Assembly (NCBI GenBank): GCA_037833965.1
Contig: AP031355.1
Coordinates: 28,917,501-28,981,500 of the forward strand
Reading direction: 5' to 3'
Length of the DNA: 64,000 bases
Origin: Marchantia polymorpha subsp. ruderalis
Taxonomy: Eukaryota; Streptophyta; Marchantiopsida; Marchantiales; Marchantiaceae
Part shown: one piece after another, positions 13,619 through 26,415 of the stretch
Numbering within the stretch: position 1 is the stretch's first letter
Layout: the number at the start of each line of letters is the position of its first letter
Notes under the pieces: model-generated
The model's database searches: none
Seen by the model: the letters and a program-made list of their open reading frames with translations, nothing else
Told to the model about the DNA's origin: nothing
Translations under genes and position numbers: made by a program

Positions 13619-15005
13619 TGTTTTGGTCCTTGATCCACGATGTCAACAGTGAAAACAGTTGGATTTAGTTGCTCATAAATCAGGCTCAGCCTCCTCGAGA
13701 TAATGTGCCAAACGTGTTCGTTTGTTGGTGTGTGTCACAACTTCCTCGCATGGAAATTAGAGTGAGATGTCGTTTTGGGATTGAGATGATGTTCATGCAC
13801 AATCTGTATGTCCTCTTTCTCTTAGCTTAGCTTTGCCCATTCTTGGCCTCATGATCGATCGGCCGGAATGTGTCAGCAGGAATCAAGCGATGGAGGGAGG
13901 AGATTGTTGTGGTTTTAAGGCGGGAATTCAAAAAGGTCAATGAATGTCCACCCCAAAGAGCAAAACTAAAGATACAAGATGAAGTTGATGGATGCATGGA
14001 CGGATGAATGAATCAATGGATCAATGAGTATGAAGATTGACTTGCTCCAAGTTGCACGCTTGTAGTTGAGACGGCTTCAATACGATGCATGATGATGTCG
14101 AAACCTCGAGGACCACCGATTCGGGTCCCACACTCTCGAGAGCTCTCGCAATGTACAAGCTTCCCGTCAACAACAACGAGTCGAGGACCATGCTTCGGAT
14201 AAGAAAGAATGAAGCTCGCCTCTTTGGGTCCGTTGCTTCTGAAAGCTATCGAGTACATTCTTCACAGAACCCATCGATTGCCTAGGGACGAGGTTTATTC
14301 TTCCACCAAATCTCCACCCCTCGAGAGACATAGAGAGAGAGTGAGAGAGAGATGGAGGGGGGCCGAAATCAGTGCTTTATTGATGGAGAGGCTCTTGACT
14401 ATGGACGCTGGCTTTACGTGGCCTACTGTACCTAAGAGCAAAACCGCGTTTTTGGTGGCTCACAAATTACCACCTACTCCTGGAGGTAAGTATTATGTGG
14501 ATGTATGCGATCAGTCTCGCCCTCGAGTAAATACTCGGCTTTTGTTGTTGGCAGCAGTCTCTCGAGAGTCGCTAGCAACTTCTTCTCGTGGCCCACTGCC
14601 ACCTCTACTCCTCCTACCACTTATACTACTACGACGACCAGTGTACATTACTGAACCCGAGGACGGAGGAGAATCGAGCTCAGATGGAGGTCACTGGATC
14701 ACAGTGACGATCCGATCCACGAATCGGAAGGCAGTCATCTGGCTCTAGGCGCAGCTTGTAGTGCACTGTGGGTTGCAATGCCTCGACAATTGGTGCATTT
14801 GGAATAACGTGGCCTACGAGCTTTCCCTATAAAGTGAACCAGCTTTGGGAGCTCACTCACTCACTCACTGCTTGTCTTCTCCGGACTCCAGGAGCTCGAA
14901 AAGTTTACCACCTCTTTCAAACGCCTGAAAAACCGAGTTTTCAACTCGCCTACACTCCGAGAGCTGACGGTCAAGGGACAGACATAAAAAACAGAGCCAG
15001 ACGCA

Positions 15006-15036
15006 GTAGGAGTAGTAGTAGTAGCAGCAGCAGCAA
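15006..15036. repeat. AGT/AGC trinucleotide microsatellite
   Basis: AGT repeats change into AGC repeats over about 30 nt. In one frame they give a poly-Ser tail, but the surrounding frame has no protein-like features, so I treat it as a non-coding microsatellite. Confidence 0.75.
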
Positions 15037-16550
15037 CCCGAGCCAATGAAGCTCGCACTTTCCACAGACACACACACACTGGCCCGCCAAGGGCGTGACC
15101 AGCAGCAGAAGCCACCTCGATCCCAGAACACGAAGCGAAACTGGAACACCATAGGCGCAGGCTCGGAGGGAGGCTGCTGCTCTGCATGCGAGGTCTACTA
15201 GTACGAACTGGAAAATTGGTCGCACCTTTCTGCTGCCACCCCAGTCCAGTGCAGTCCGCAGTCCAGAGCCCACAGTCCAGATCAGCGCTTCCAAATTGTC
15301 CGCTCCCCAACTCTGGATTGGCTGGGGGTGGGTAGATGGAGTGAGCTGAGCTGAGCAGAGGGAAATTCCAATTTAAGCACAAGTCTCCTCATACTGCCTT
15401 TTCCCTTTCCCGTTCCCTTTGCCTCCTCTCGCCGTCCTCCACCTGGCAGAGCAGAGGGCCCCGAGCGAGGCAATGCAAGGCAATGATGCTGGAAACGTTT
15501 TCTGCACTGGGGGGCAACTTTGTCTACTTGGCCCAGTGCTGGGGGTCAGGGTTGTGTTCTTGTCAGATGTGGGGGAGTCATGGACATGAGCAGGAGGAGC
15601 GGGAGGGGAGGGTGGAGAGGGAGCTGCGGGTGTTAGCAGCAGCACTGAGGTCCAAGTGAAATGATGGTGGAGCTCTTGCGTTGCAGCCGTACCTGCAAAC
15701 GTTTTCTGTATTGACATCTCTCTCTGCCCTTTCATTCCCCTCTCTCTTCAGTGTCACAAGCCATCATCCGGCAGCAGCAACAGCAGCTCCAGCTACTGCT
15801 GGATCACTTGAGGCCTGAAGCCAAATCCTCATAACTGCTGAATCACCGTACCAACTTTTAATCAATCTTTACCAACAACAGATATTTCGATTAGCACCCA
15901 CCCACAAAAAAATACGCCAAAATAGTTTCCTCGTTGCCAGTCGTTTGAATGTGCACTTTCAGCCTCTTCTCGATGATGGAGAACAGAAATGAAAAAGGGA
16001 TCGAGTGACTCTACTACTGGGCATAGGGAGTCCTCGAGCTCCTTCTTGCAGTCCCTGACCTCTTCCATTTTCGCTCAACCACTATTTTTCATCTTTATTC
16101 CTACCACCCCCAGCAGATCATTCACGCTCTACATTTTCGTCATCTAGTTATTTTTTATTTGGCAGTCTGTGAGGAAACTGAGGACGAGTAAGTGTTCAAA
16201 AGGGGGCATGGGTGGAAGTCAAAACATCGCAGGCGTGCTCGAGCTCGCTCTAACCGGAGCTGACGTCCTTGAGTGTGCAGGCTAACCACTGCAGTCGATA
16301 AATCTGAACCTTCAGAATTTGTACACGCCCAGACCCTCGCCATCGTGGAGCTCGGTGGTTTCCTGCAACTTTCGGCCGAATTTGACGTACCTAGGAAGAA
16401 GAGGTCCGAGCACCTTGTCATCAATCTGCACATTTTTATGGTCTTCAAGCTGGAAAGCATGATCAAAGATGAAGAAGAAGGAAATGATGAACAGCTTCAT
16501 CGTCTCATAAATATATTTGATATCAGATAATTTAAAACTATCACCTTTTT

Positions 16551-19500
16551 AAATTATGTGATAACAAATATATTTTGAATTCTCTTTGGAAATATGGTCA
16601 TCACAATTTTAGTTTAGTTATTATTGAGTTATGTGGTTCAACATGTACTACTGCTAAAAAGAATTATTTAAGTCGCAATCATATCCTCCCTAAATCCATC
16701 CGTCCTTCCGTCAATCGATCAATCCAGAATCCATCCTCGACTGCATCATCAAAAATCGTCACATCTCAAATTCAGATCGGACTTTATGAGAGTAGGAAAC
16801 ATGAAGTCACCAAGGAGTCATGAGACATGGCATCCCAAGGCCCTGCTCTCCTCCCTCCCTGCAGGCAGAAAATACAAAAACCATGGGCCCAACTCCAACA
16901 AAACAGCAAAGCTCAGTCCAGAACATCCAATCAGAGAGAGGTTAAGAACCTCGATTAAGGAAAATCAGAGTCAGCAGCGGTTCAGGTCGCAAATCAAGTC
17001 AAAAGCCAGAGGGTCAAAAAGCAAGCCCAGCAAGCAGGACTTTATTCTGATCCATAAATAAGGATCATAAAGGCCCGGGACCAATAAAAACACCGTGCTT
17101 CATGATGCGGGGGAAGACTCAGTGGCGAGGAAGACAGAAGGGAAGTAGGAATTAAGAGCATCTTCCATTATTCCTAACACATGTGTTAGAAGAAGGCGAG
17201 GCGAGGCCCTGCCCCATGATGGATCGATCAGGGGGCATCAGGATGATCGGGAGGATCAGAGGAATCAGGGGATCAGATCAGATCAGGCATTCTCCTCCTC
17301 CCTCCGTGGGCTGCATGCCATCAGTGGGAGCTCCAAATCTGGAGCTTTTCCACGTGCATGTCCTTGAAGGCGGCCAAGTTTGGAAGTTCTGCTATTCAAA
17401 CGGTTACGAGGAGGCCTGTTGCTGCTGTTGTTGCTGCTGGACTTGTGGCTGCCTCGGAAGTTGGAGGTATCTTTGCATGACCTCTGCTGGGGAAGGCATA
17501 GCGCCGTTAGCTGCACGACTCGACGGGCTCTCGTTGAGGATGACGTTTCGGTGCATCCGTTCGGGTTCGGGATTCCAGTGGACTGTGCTCGCATTGTAAC
17601 GCTGGAGGCCGCTAATCCATTCAATTCACGCGAGAAGCTTAATCCCACCCATCCATCCAAAGCTGGAGCTAATTTCTTGATCATCATCATCCTCTCGAGC
17701 TCAGCTCGATTCATTTCTTGCAGATCATGTTCACCCACCCCCTCATTAGCCGGCCCCTGAGTCCCTCCCTTCCATTATGTTGCGCTTATCGTCGTATGCA
17801 AATCATGCGATCGGGTTTTGACCTGCATCTGTTGTGGTCTAACGTGGAGGGTCTCCTGCTTATAACATCAGATTAGATTTGATTTTCTTTGAGGATCTAA
17901 GATGAATTGTTCATCAGTTGATATTTTGTGGCAAGCATAGCGTGATGCTCGTATGTTTATCCAGATTATCATCTCGAATCTTAAGAACGGAAATACATGT
18001 AAGAATATCGAGCTTGACCTGTCCGCCGAGCTGAAGCCAATATTGGACACGTCTCAAACCAGATTTTAGCATGCCTCTTACTAAATATGAATATATATAT
18101 ATTGGATATTTTCTACATTCTTTGCGCTGAGTCAATTTGAACCTACTCACCAAGTGGTATGAGGTTGAACTCATGAGAGGTTTAGAATCCCAGTACGAAT
18201 AATCCTCTCTTCCCTGTTTCTGCCATAAACATTTAAGCTTTAATATTAATATTTTGTTAACTATATATACATATTGTAGACAATGTAAGCGAGAAGGTCA
18301 AAAATGTTAGCACTCCGTGGCAGCTGAGGCTCGCTCTCAAACAGGCGACTGTATTAATAGTATGACAAAATGAAAAGAGGATGATAATTATCGTGCGTTG
18401 GTAAGTTTAATTACTATACATGCGATAATCCGAAAATGGGCAAGAGACAGAAAGAGCAGCGAGCAAGACAACGGAATCAAGTGGTGGAAATCCCCAGACC
18501 CGGTCAACGGTCTCGGGTCTCGTGGGCGCAGCAGACGTTAGCCACAACATTCATGTGAATGGGATCGGTTCGTTGCAGAACAGATCTCCAATTTCTGGCG
18601 TTGGGCACGACCCTTTGTCTCCCTGCCATGCTGCCCTTCGTATGTTTCTCCAGACGAGCTGAAGGTCATCAGATGCACCTCCACTCTCACCACGAATCCC
18701 AATTCTGTTCACGCTTTCACCACCGGATCCCTTTTGTCGCTCCCTCCAGGTGCCACTCACACAATTTCGTCACTCACAAAGCCATTGCAGGCCCTTCTGA
18801 AGGTCAAGCCACAACTCTAGCACCCAGTCCTAACATCCAGTATTGTATGAGTACAACGTGGGGCCAAGTGAATAGCTTATTCATAATAAATTTGTATTTA
18901 AAAGATTCTGAAAGATACACTTACAATTGGTCATTAATCCTTATTAGTCACAATGTGTAATTATCTATTTACAAATATTTTATTCCCAATGATACAATTA
19001 TAAATTATAAAAGACACAATTTTAATGAAGAAAATTATTCCTCATCACTCACCATGTGTAATTTTTTATTAACATTTATATATTTATTTATATAATTCAG
19101 TGATAGTTTGAGAGCGGCAATATCACATGGAATAATAAGACCAATGTTAAAGTAGATCAATCTAATGCTAATTCGACTTCGTAGATCCTAATGTTACCGC
19201 AGAGAGAAAAGACATCCGAGGAAGTTCGTTCCACCGATGATCAGCAATCTACTCGTCAAATGCACCTCTATTGACCCTTCATACTTACCATTCGTATCGA
19301 TGGTAGCAAAGAGACCAAACAAGTACTTCCTATTAAAGTGATCTTCTGTTTTCCACAGGTTCTCGAATTCTGCGCAAAGTCCAAACATGTGACATAAGTG
19401 AATCTCAACCTCAGATAAATTTAGAAACCTGATGAAGGATCCTAGAAGAATAAAAATAAACCTCTCAAATGCTCGTGAATCAAAGTCAAACTCTAAACTA

Positions 19501-22500
19501 TTTAAATTCATGCGAGATGTTGTAGTTTGAGACTGAACATTAGCATGACTTTCAAAACTGGTGTGTGTTTGGGATGAAAGCACCCTAAAAAACCATCAAA
19601 ATTTATTGTTTTTTAATAATATCTTCAAAGTGTAGCATGTTTGTGTATCGCTTACTGTGTGATTGCGAGTACCATGCGTATGACGTTCACCATAGTAATG
19701 TGACAAAATTGCGAGACAAACCTGGACAAGACCACAATTCATCACGAGGGGATGTGGTCTCTGTTTGCACGTTGCATTTAAGGTACTGGAATTTTATTTT
19801 CTGAAGATGATCTGTCTTGGGCGGTTTCTATAGTACATGGAGCAGTTCAATTCCAAGACAGGAAATATAATATATAACATATACTTCAAAATGCATAATA
19901 AATTCAGAGAAATGATAATTTCTGTCACTTTATCCAAAATTATAGTATCGCCTCGAAATACTATATCTGTATCTCAATAATACAACTATTCACCAGAAGT
20001 GTCGGAACTACTATAGAACACTTCGAATATTGACAAATTGTTTCTGCTACATGTTCATTTCATGGCAAAGACAAGCTTTACATGCGAGCTTTCCTCAATA
20101 CGTTGATAAATCGGAGAAGTTGATATCTATCACATGTCAATCGGGAACTGAAAGTATTAAATATATGCTGTTCGTTTTCCTTCACAGACTGGACTGAAAA
20201 CATAATGAGGCAACCATGACACGGCTTGGAGGTAGTGTTAATAAATACCTGCTCCATCTATCCAATTTCCAAAGTGGAATCGCATGCTGTCACCTGATAG
20301 TCGTTCGGGCAAACTTGAAGACTCACATGCGCAGTCCAAATTTCAACAGGTATAGTTAATTTTTTGAAAATAGCAGCTAACGGAATTTTTATCCACCTTC
20401 TTAAAAAATATGGTTTTCAGAGATTATATATAATATATATAGAGGACTGCCAATGTGTTACAAACATTCACTAGAAAAATAATAAAGTTTCCTTTTCCTC
20501 CCGTGATACATGCAGGGCGATTTATGCACATGGCAACAAAAGTGTTACGACATGGAAATCCTGGAGAAATCCGCTTTTTGAGACCCACTGGCAGAGGAAT
20601 AAATCATATTCAAGGGGAAGTTTGCTATTCCCAACCTCAAGCACATACTACAAACTTCTGGCTGTCTTTGTGGTGAACAGATTTGGAACTGAGTCGTTGC
20701 AATTCAAGTCCACGTTGATCGACAAGGATTATTTTATGATATCATGGAAAGCTTACACACATGGACCTTATGTTGCTGGAAATGATCTTTTCGTCAAAAG
20801 GGACAGCATTGAATGAGAATTTTCCAATACCAATGACAACAATCATGAAGGGTATTGGCAATCGTTTGGAATTGAGTGCGCTCGACAAAAGGGTGGAACA
20901 GTCGCTGGACCAGATTGAGAGATTGTCTGAATCGAAATCCTTCGACAGTGGTGTCGTGGATTCAATTCATCGCGGGTCCATTGATGGGCGTCCGACATGA
21001 ACCTCGCACAGTTCCTTGCTGTGCGCTCGACGACTCGCGCGACGTGAATCAATGTTCCGAGTTCTCTCCCAACTGAAACTTTATCCAATCACAATGTACT
21101 ATTAATTTCATACGCAATTATTTAATATACACCCCAACCATTTGATATTTGCATTTTCACTTGACCTAAGAAAATAAAATAAATGACTGATATTACGATG
21201 AAATTACTATAGAAGCTGTCTCAGCATTCTACCTATGTGATAAAAAAGAGTTTAAAACATAAGAATCATACCATAGACAACTTAATCTAATCTCTTGCAT
21301 TTGTTTCACATAATTTAGAAGATTGTGATTATGGGAATCAAGATTTAGAGACTATAGTGCATGATTTCATACAAGTCTTCATAATCAAGAAATTAATTTC
21401 TTGAACTTAACATATTTATATTAAATATTATTATGTATATTAAAACATAAACAAAATACATGATGTTGGACTTTCTGAAAAAGTATAAGTAATATTTCTT
21501 AGAGATAGAATTATATTTTATTACGATCATATTCATTGTTATAGCCCCCATATGCTGACAAGTTGCTAAGCACTTTGTACATCATTGAAATCAGATATTC
21601 TTCCACAAATTGTATGATTTGATTGTGATATTAGAAATATTTGATCAAAAACATAATTTAGACTCTGTATCTATATAAAAATATGTATCTATATCTTCCA
21701 GTAACAATGTGACATGTACATTGTAAAAGCATTCTTCACGTGTTAGTAAAAGGTACGAATGCCCAATAACAAGACTATTTGGTGCCAATACCCAACTTAT
21801 TAATTTATATCATTTTCTGCTAGAATATACTTTTTTTAATATTCTATGACCCCCAATCATATCCTCTTATGGTTCATGTTTATAAAGTGCAATGCTTTTG
21901 GCGAACAATATGTCATGTAATCAGTACTGAATCATACCCCTGGTTCTAGTTCCATTTCTTGCAAATGAACGTTTGGGCGAATCATGTGTCACGAAGAAGA
22001 GAAGGACGAAGCACATGTTAAAGAAAGGATAAAATTGAACAAATCCCAGAAGAGAACAGAAGTGCTCAGTGTGTTTGTTCTGTCGATCTGAAAGAAGATA
22101 CAGTACCTTAATGCAACGAAGGGTCGAGGAAATTTACAATGAGTACAATTTTGGTTACAGGCGATGGATAGACAGCGAAGCCTGAAGAGAGGGAAACCTG
22201 GAGTCGTAATTACTGACTGCCGGCAGGGAATTCAGCAAGGTCGCAAGATCTGTCCTCCTCAGACCTATGTGACACTTCCTGAATAGGTTGCCCGAAAACT
22301 CCATGTCTTCTGATAATCTGTAGCGTGTCACATGGAATTACATTGCATCCTTCTCCTCGTACTGGAATGGGCATCATCATTGTCTTGATGCTGGGAATTG
22401 CTGGCTATGCTGTAATCATGCAGCATTAAATTAAGCCAATTTCCCAGTTCAGAATCTCAAGAACGAGAATGTTTAATACCTTCTACTAAAAAGATTGTTC

Positions 22501-22750
22501 TCAATTTAAAACAGACACTCTAAGCCCTTGTGGAGCATAAACCTCGTTCCATCGACTGCAGGGCAAAGAATATTACAGTAAAACCTATCTTCAATGAAGG
22601 AGAATGTTCCTCCAGGCATATAGAGTGACATCCATTCATTCTTTCTTTCGCTCGGGGACCAGATTGTAGATTCTTGCAAGGAATCAGGAAAGGACCGATT
22701 TGTTTTACATCCAAAGGTCAAAAGCAGCGAACCACACCAACACAGTAGCC
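16551..22750. other. AT-rich spacer, no recognisable gene
   Basis: Base composition falls clearly compared with the left side, with many runs of A/T and short ATATAT stretches (about 18090-18110 and 20418-20440). The longest reading frames (19194-19583 on the minus strand, 129 codons; 20455-20676 on the plus strand) have no motif I recognise. It looks like an old transposon graveyard, but I could not identify terminal repeats, a polyprotein or a transposase. Confidence 0.5.
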
Positions 22751-24792
22751 CGAAAGCAGCATGAACATCGAGATCTGTCATAGTGATTCGCTCATCGGAG
22801 CGGAGTGCACAAAAGAAGCAAGGTCCTCACCCTCACTCCTCTCGAGCCGCCTCCAATTCCACAACATGCTCGTTCTCTCTGTCTCCAAAGCACAACATTC
22901 GACAAAAGCATCCCGAAGAAAGACCTCACGCCATCACCTCCTCCTCCTCCTCGACAAAGGCTCGAAGGGCGCTTGAAAATCGTGGTGGGAAAACGAAGAG
23001 GCTCAAAAGATGGCGGCACCGAAAATAAGTCCAAATTAATTTCGTTTTCTTGCCCGAAAAAACCGAAATCATCAGTTCGCCGCGATTTGACGACGACGGG
23101 AGAAGCGCCAATCACGAATACCGGATTCAAATGCCTGAAAAGGTGGAACCCGGCTTAAGACCGGAAGGAAAAGGGCGAGGAATGTCCGGAGGAGGAGAGC
23201 GTCGGAAGTACAAGGGCCGTCTTGGATTAAAGTCCGGGCCAAGGCAGAGGGGAGGGCAGGGCAGAGCATCGGCGAATGGGAGGGCGCGACGGGGTCCCAA
23301 CAACTTGGCCCTCGCATCTCCGCACTGCCATAAAGGCGAAGTTAATGGAGGACTGAATTTAGAAGGGACTGTTCCTGTTCGGGCCACTGTACCGAGCAGG
23401 GAGCAAAGATCCCGTCTATCATTACTGACATGGCATGATCCGACGGGGGGGGAGGGCGCCGAAGCGACCTCCCCCGCAACAGGAGGCCGAGCCTTTCCTC
23501 CTATTTCTCCCCCAAATCAGCCGGATGTTTGGCGGAGACCGGGCCGCTGTCCAAAAGGACACACGTTCGGCCGTCCAGACCGTAGGATAGATGGCGCTGC
23601 TGCTACTGTTAGGATAGCGGATCTGCATGGACTAGTCACTTTAGTCTCTGAGATAGTACTGGCTGCGAGCTAAAGTTAGACCCTCTTTGGGTGACTGGAT
23701 CTCCCCTCTTGTATCAGACGTGTCATGGCACCACGTGTCGCCACATGGTACCTTGGAAACCCCCCCCCCGCCCCCCCCTTCCGCTTCGGGAGACCAGACA
23801 GTACGCGAAGCGTTCTCCTACTGCTGCTGCTGGTAGGATGTATGATTGATCTGACGGTTTGTCCTTCAAGATTCCGCCGCAGATTCCATATCGAGTACCC
23901 CAGGATCGGCCGATTGTCTATCTCTCGTACCGTATATCGTTGCGACCGCTGTTCGTTTCATTTCCTCGCCGAATATTGCCCTACTCGCGTCCCCGCAAAA
24001 ATACTGCCGCTATATCTGGCGGGTTTTAGAAAAATACATCTCCCCACAAACGGAGGCACTTTGCGAGGGGCTTTGTCGCCAACAATCTCCCCCCCCAAAA
24101 TAATAATACAGTGCTTCGGCAGACCTGCTTCTCGAGAATTCGCCTTCGGGGGTCGATAATCAATAACGAAATAAACTCGAAATGCGGTTGCCCCGTGCGC
24201 GGCACTTCCTTTAATTGCCTTTTTAGCGTTTGAAAATAATGTCAGATAGTAAGATAAGATAATGTGGAAAATGACAAATCGGTCTTGCTCTAGAGGTGCA
24301 CCGACTAACCTTTTCCGTCGGAATTATTTCGGGCCAAGACGTCGGCTAAAGCAGCGGGTGCCACATCGAATAGGAGGTACGACAATGGGCGAGCCGTCCT
24401 GGGAATCGTTGCCGCTGGATGGCGGATCTGACGGCTGGGGAGGACGATGAATTTCATTAATGGCAGAGGTCTGGAAGTAGTCCGAGAGCAGAGGCGAGCG
24501 GGGGAAACCGAGCGGGGCCCTAAAGGTGCGCCTAAATAATCCAAATAATCCAGGACAGTGGTTGGCAAGCTAGCCGTAGCGGTGCCCGTCAGTGTGAACG
24601 CTGACGGGCGTACGTCTGGCGCGGCCTCGGAACGTATGAGCGAGCGGGCGGAAAAGGCGTGGCACGTGTGTCCGTGCCTTCGTACAGGAAAGTGCACGAG
24701 GGAAGGACGGGGACGGTAGACGACGCGACGGGACGGGGGAAGCAAGCGTCGCAGACTCGGAGTTCTTTAAGTCGTAGAGTGGAGGAGCGGGT

Positions 24793-24825
24793 TGGACGGT
24801 CGGACGGTCGGACGGACGGACGGAA
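24793..24825. repeat. GGACGGTC/GGAC short tandem repeat
   Basis: Copies of GGACGGTC pass into GGAC copies over about 33 nt inside the GC-rich block. Confidence 0.8.
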
Positions 24826-25136
24826 GATGAGTCGTGTTCTCCCGTGGTTGTTTGTTGTTGTTGCAGGTGACCGAACTGCCGAGGGAGTGAATGCTCTGTC
24901 CTGCGTGGCGACTTTCCGGCGTAAATCGGTGCGCGGAAATGTGCCGACGATGTGGCCGGATTTTCGCGCTGCAAAATCCGGCTCTGCGTCCGTCCGCGCG
25001 GGAAGGAAGCGAAATCGCGGATGCCTTATCCCGGACAGGAACGCAACGGAAATGGAGGGAACCAAGAACTTTTTAAGCGAGCCCTATGCGAAGGGCCGGG
25101 ACGAGACGCCATTCACGGGACGACTATTGTAGGAAC

Positions 25137-25166
25137 GAGGGAGGGAGGGAGGGAGGGAGGGAGAGA
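25137..25166. repeat. (GGGA)n microsatellite
   Basis: About six GGGA units in a purine-only tract, close to a GGGCGAGC repeat (25302-25326) and a pyrimidine CATC/CGTC repeat (25385-25419). Confidence 0.85.
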
Positions 25167-26415
25167 GCCCGGGCCGGGAGGGGACGGGGCGAGGCAAGGG
25201 GGAGGGGGAGCGCTAAACGTTAATGCGCCGAAAGTGTGCTCTTTTCGAACGTGAGGTGCCTTTCGGCCGCTGTTCAAAAATTGGCGCTACCGCTGAAGTT
25301 CGGGCGAGCGGGCGAGCGGGCGAGCGCCAGACCTACCGTTTGTCTCTTGTGCCTAGCCGCGCACGCCCCGTCCTCCTTCACCCTCCCATCCATCCATCCG
25401 TCCGTCCATCCATCCGTCCTCGGGGACTCGGTGGCTCTCAGCGAGGGCGTCGTCGTAATCATTCCGTCGTTCCGTCTTCCTCATAGAACCCGGATGGCAG
25501 TTGCGTGTCCGCTCCGCCGGTTTCCGTCCGTCGACCGTCGCCGAAACGGAAGCTCGAGCTCTCCGCGGCTGACGGACTGCCAACTGAGCGATTTTCACGT
25601 CGGTCGCTAATTGGCACCTAATTTCTTTCCGGGGGAAGGGGAAGGGGGAGGGGCAGGGGCAGGCAGAGGCTCGTCCGAGGCCTGGAGCCGATGGAGGCAC
25701 CTCGCGTCGATCGTCGTTACCGTGTTCTTCGAGGGGAGGGGGCCAAGCGGGTCTCGCTTGTCTTGAGGGGAATGTCGCTCTTCGTGCAGCAGCGGCGTCA
25801 TCATCCACTCGCTTCCCCTTTCTTCTCCTGCAGCTGCAGCTGCTGCTGCTGCTGATTCCGCTTCCGCGTCTTCTTCTTCTTCGCTTTCCTCTCGCTTCCT
25901 CTTCTTCTTCCTCCAGTGCTGCCATCGCTAACTAGACTAGCGCTGGTGGGGCTTCTGTCTCGCCTCGTCTCGTTCCTCGTCTGGAGCGGCCGATGCTGGT
26001 GATCTCATCGCGGTAGAAAATAAATTTTGAGTGCGTCGGATGTCGACGCGAGTGTCGTCGAGTGAGTGACTGATCGTCGACACGCGCTTTGTTCATATTT
26101 GCACATTTGCTACAGTCCGTGATCACGTCCACAGCCCGGGACTCGGCCCCTCGGCTCGGCTCGGCTCGGCGAAGTGGATTGGAGTGAAGTGGAGTGGAGC
26201 CAAAGATCGTAGAGCTCGTGGTGTAAATTGCAGTGGATCTTGGCCGATTGGTTGCAGTGGGGCGTTGGTCCTTGAGTGGGGAATTTTTTGATTCGGGTTG
26301 TGGAGATGGTTGCCCCGGTGGTAGAATTGAAGTGATGTATAGGTAGAGTAGAGGGAGGGAGGGAAGGACGGGGGGAGGGGAGGAAGTGAGTAGATGGTAG
26401 CGCGACTCGTGGAAA

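Larger units (their letters stand above)
9147..16550. other. Gene-poor spacer, moderately GC-rich, microsatellite-rich
   Basis: No open reading frame here has a recognisable domain, a good splice structure or family-like composition. Reading frames of 100-180 codons (for example 14209-14748 + and 14861-15382 -) are biased by repeats and overlap on both strands. The stretch carries many short simple repeats: GAGAGT at about 10889-10914, CTGC at 12445-12467, CCCTT at 12882-12904, a 40-nt CT tract at 13576-13618, GAGA at 14321-14354 and AGT/AGC at 15006-15036. It could hold 3' UTR, regulatory DNA or non-coding transcripts. Nothing in the sequence decides. Confidence 0.5.
22751..26415 (+). promoter_or_regulatory. 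GC-rich, simple-repeat-rich upstream region of the coiled-coil gene
   Basis: GC content and CpG frequency rise sharply at about 22.75 kb and stay high up to the start codon at 26416. The block holds several short tandem repeats (GGACGGTC at 24793-24825, GGGA at 25137-25166, GGGCGAGC at 25302-25326, CATC/CGTC at 25385-25419, GGCTC at 26151-26171). Overlapping ORFs on both strands (up to 217 codons) are products of composition and share no domain. A long promoter/5' UTR is the simplest reading. A separate unrecognised gene cannot be excluded. Confidence 0.45.

Noticed and set aside
14209-14748. 179-codon plus-strand frame in the spacer
   Set aside because: Part of it translates a GA microsatellite and the rest has no recognisable motif. 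No supporting exon chain was seen.
19194-19583. 129-codon minus-strand frame in AT-rich DNA
   Set aside because: Unusually long for its composition, but no motif, no splice context and no transposon signature; not enough to call a gene.
24589-25132. Opposed ORFs of about 157 codons in the GC-rich block
   Set aside because: They overlap on both strands, consist of simple-repeat translation (Arg/Asp/Gly or Pro/Ser) and show no splice structure or family similarity.
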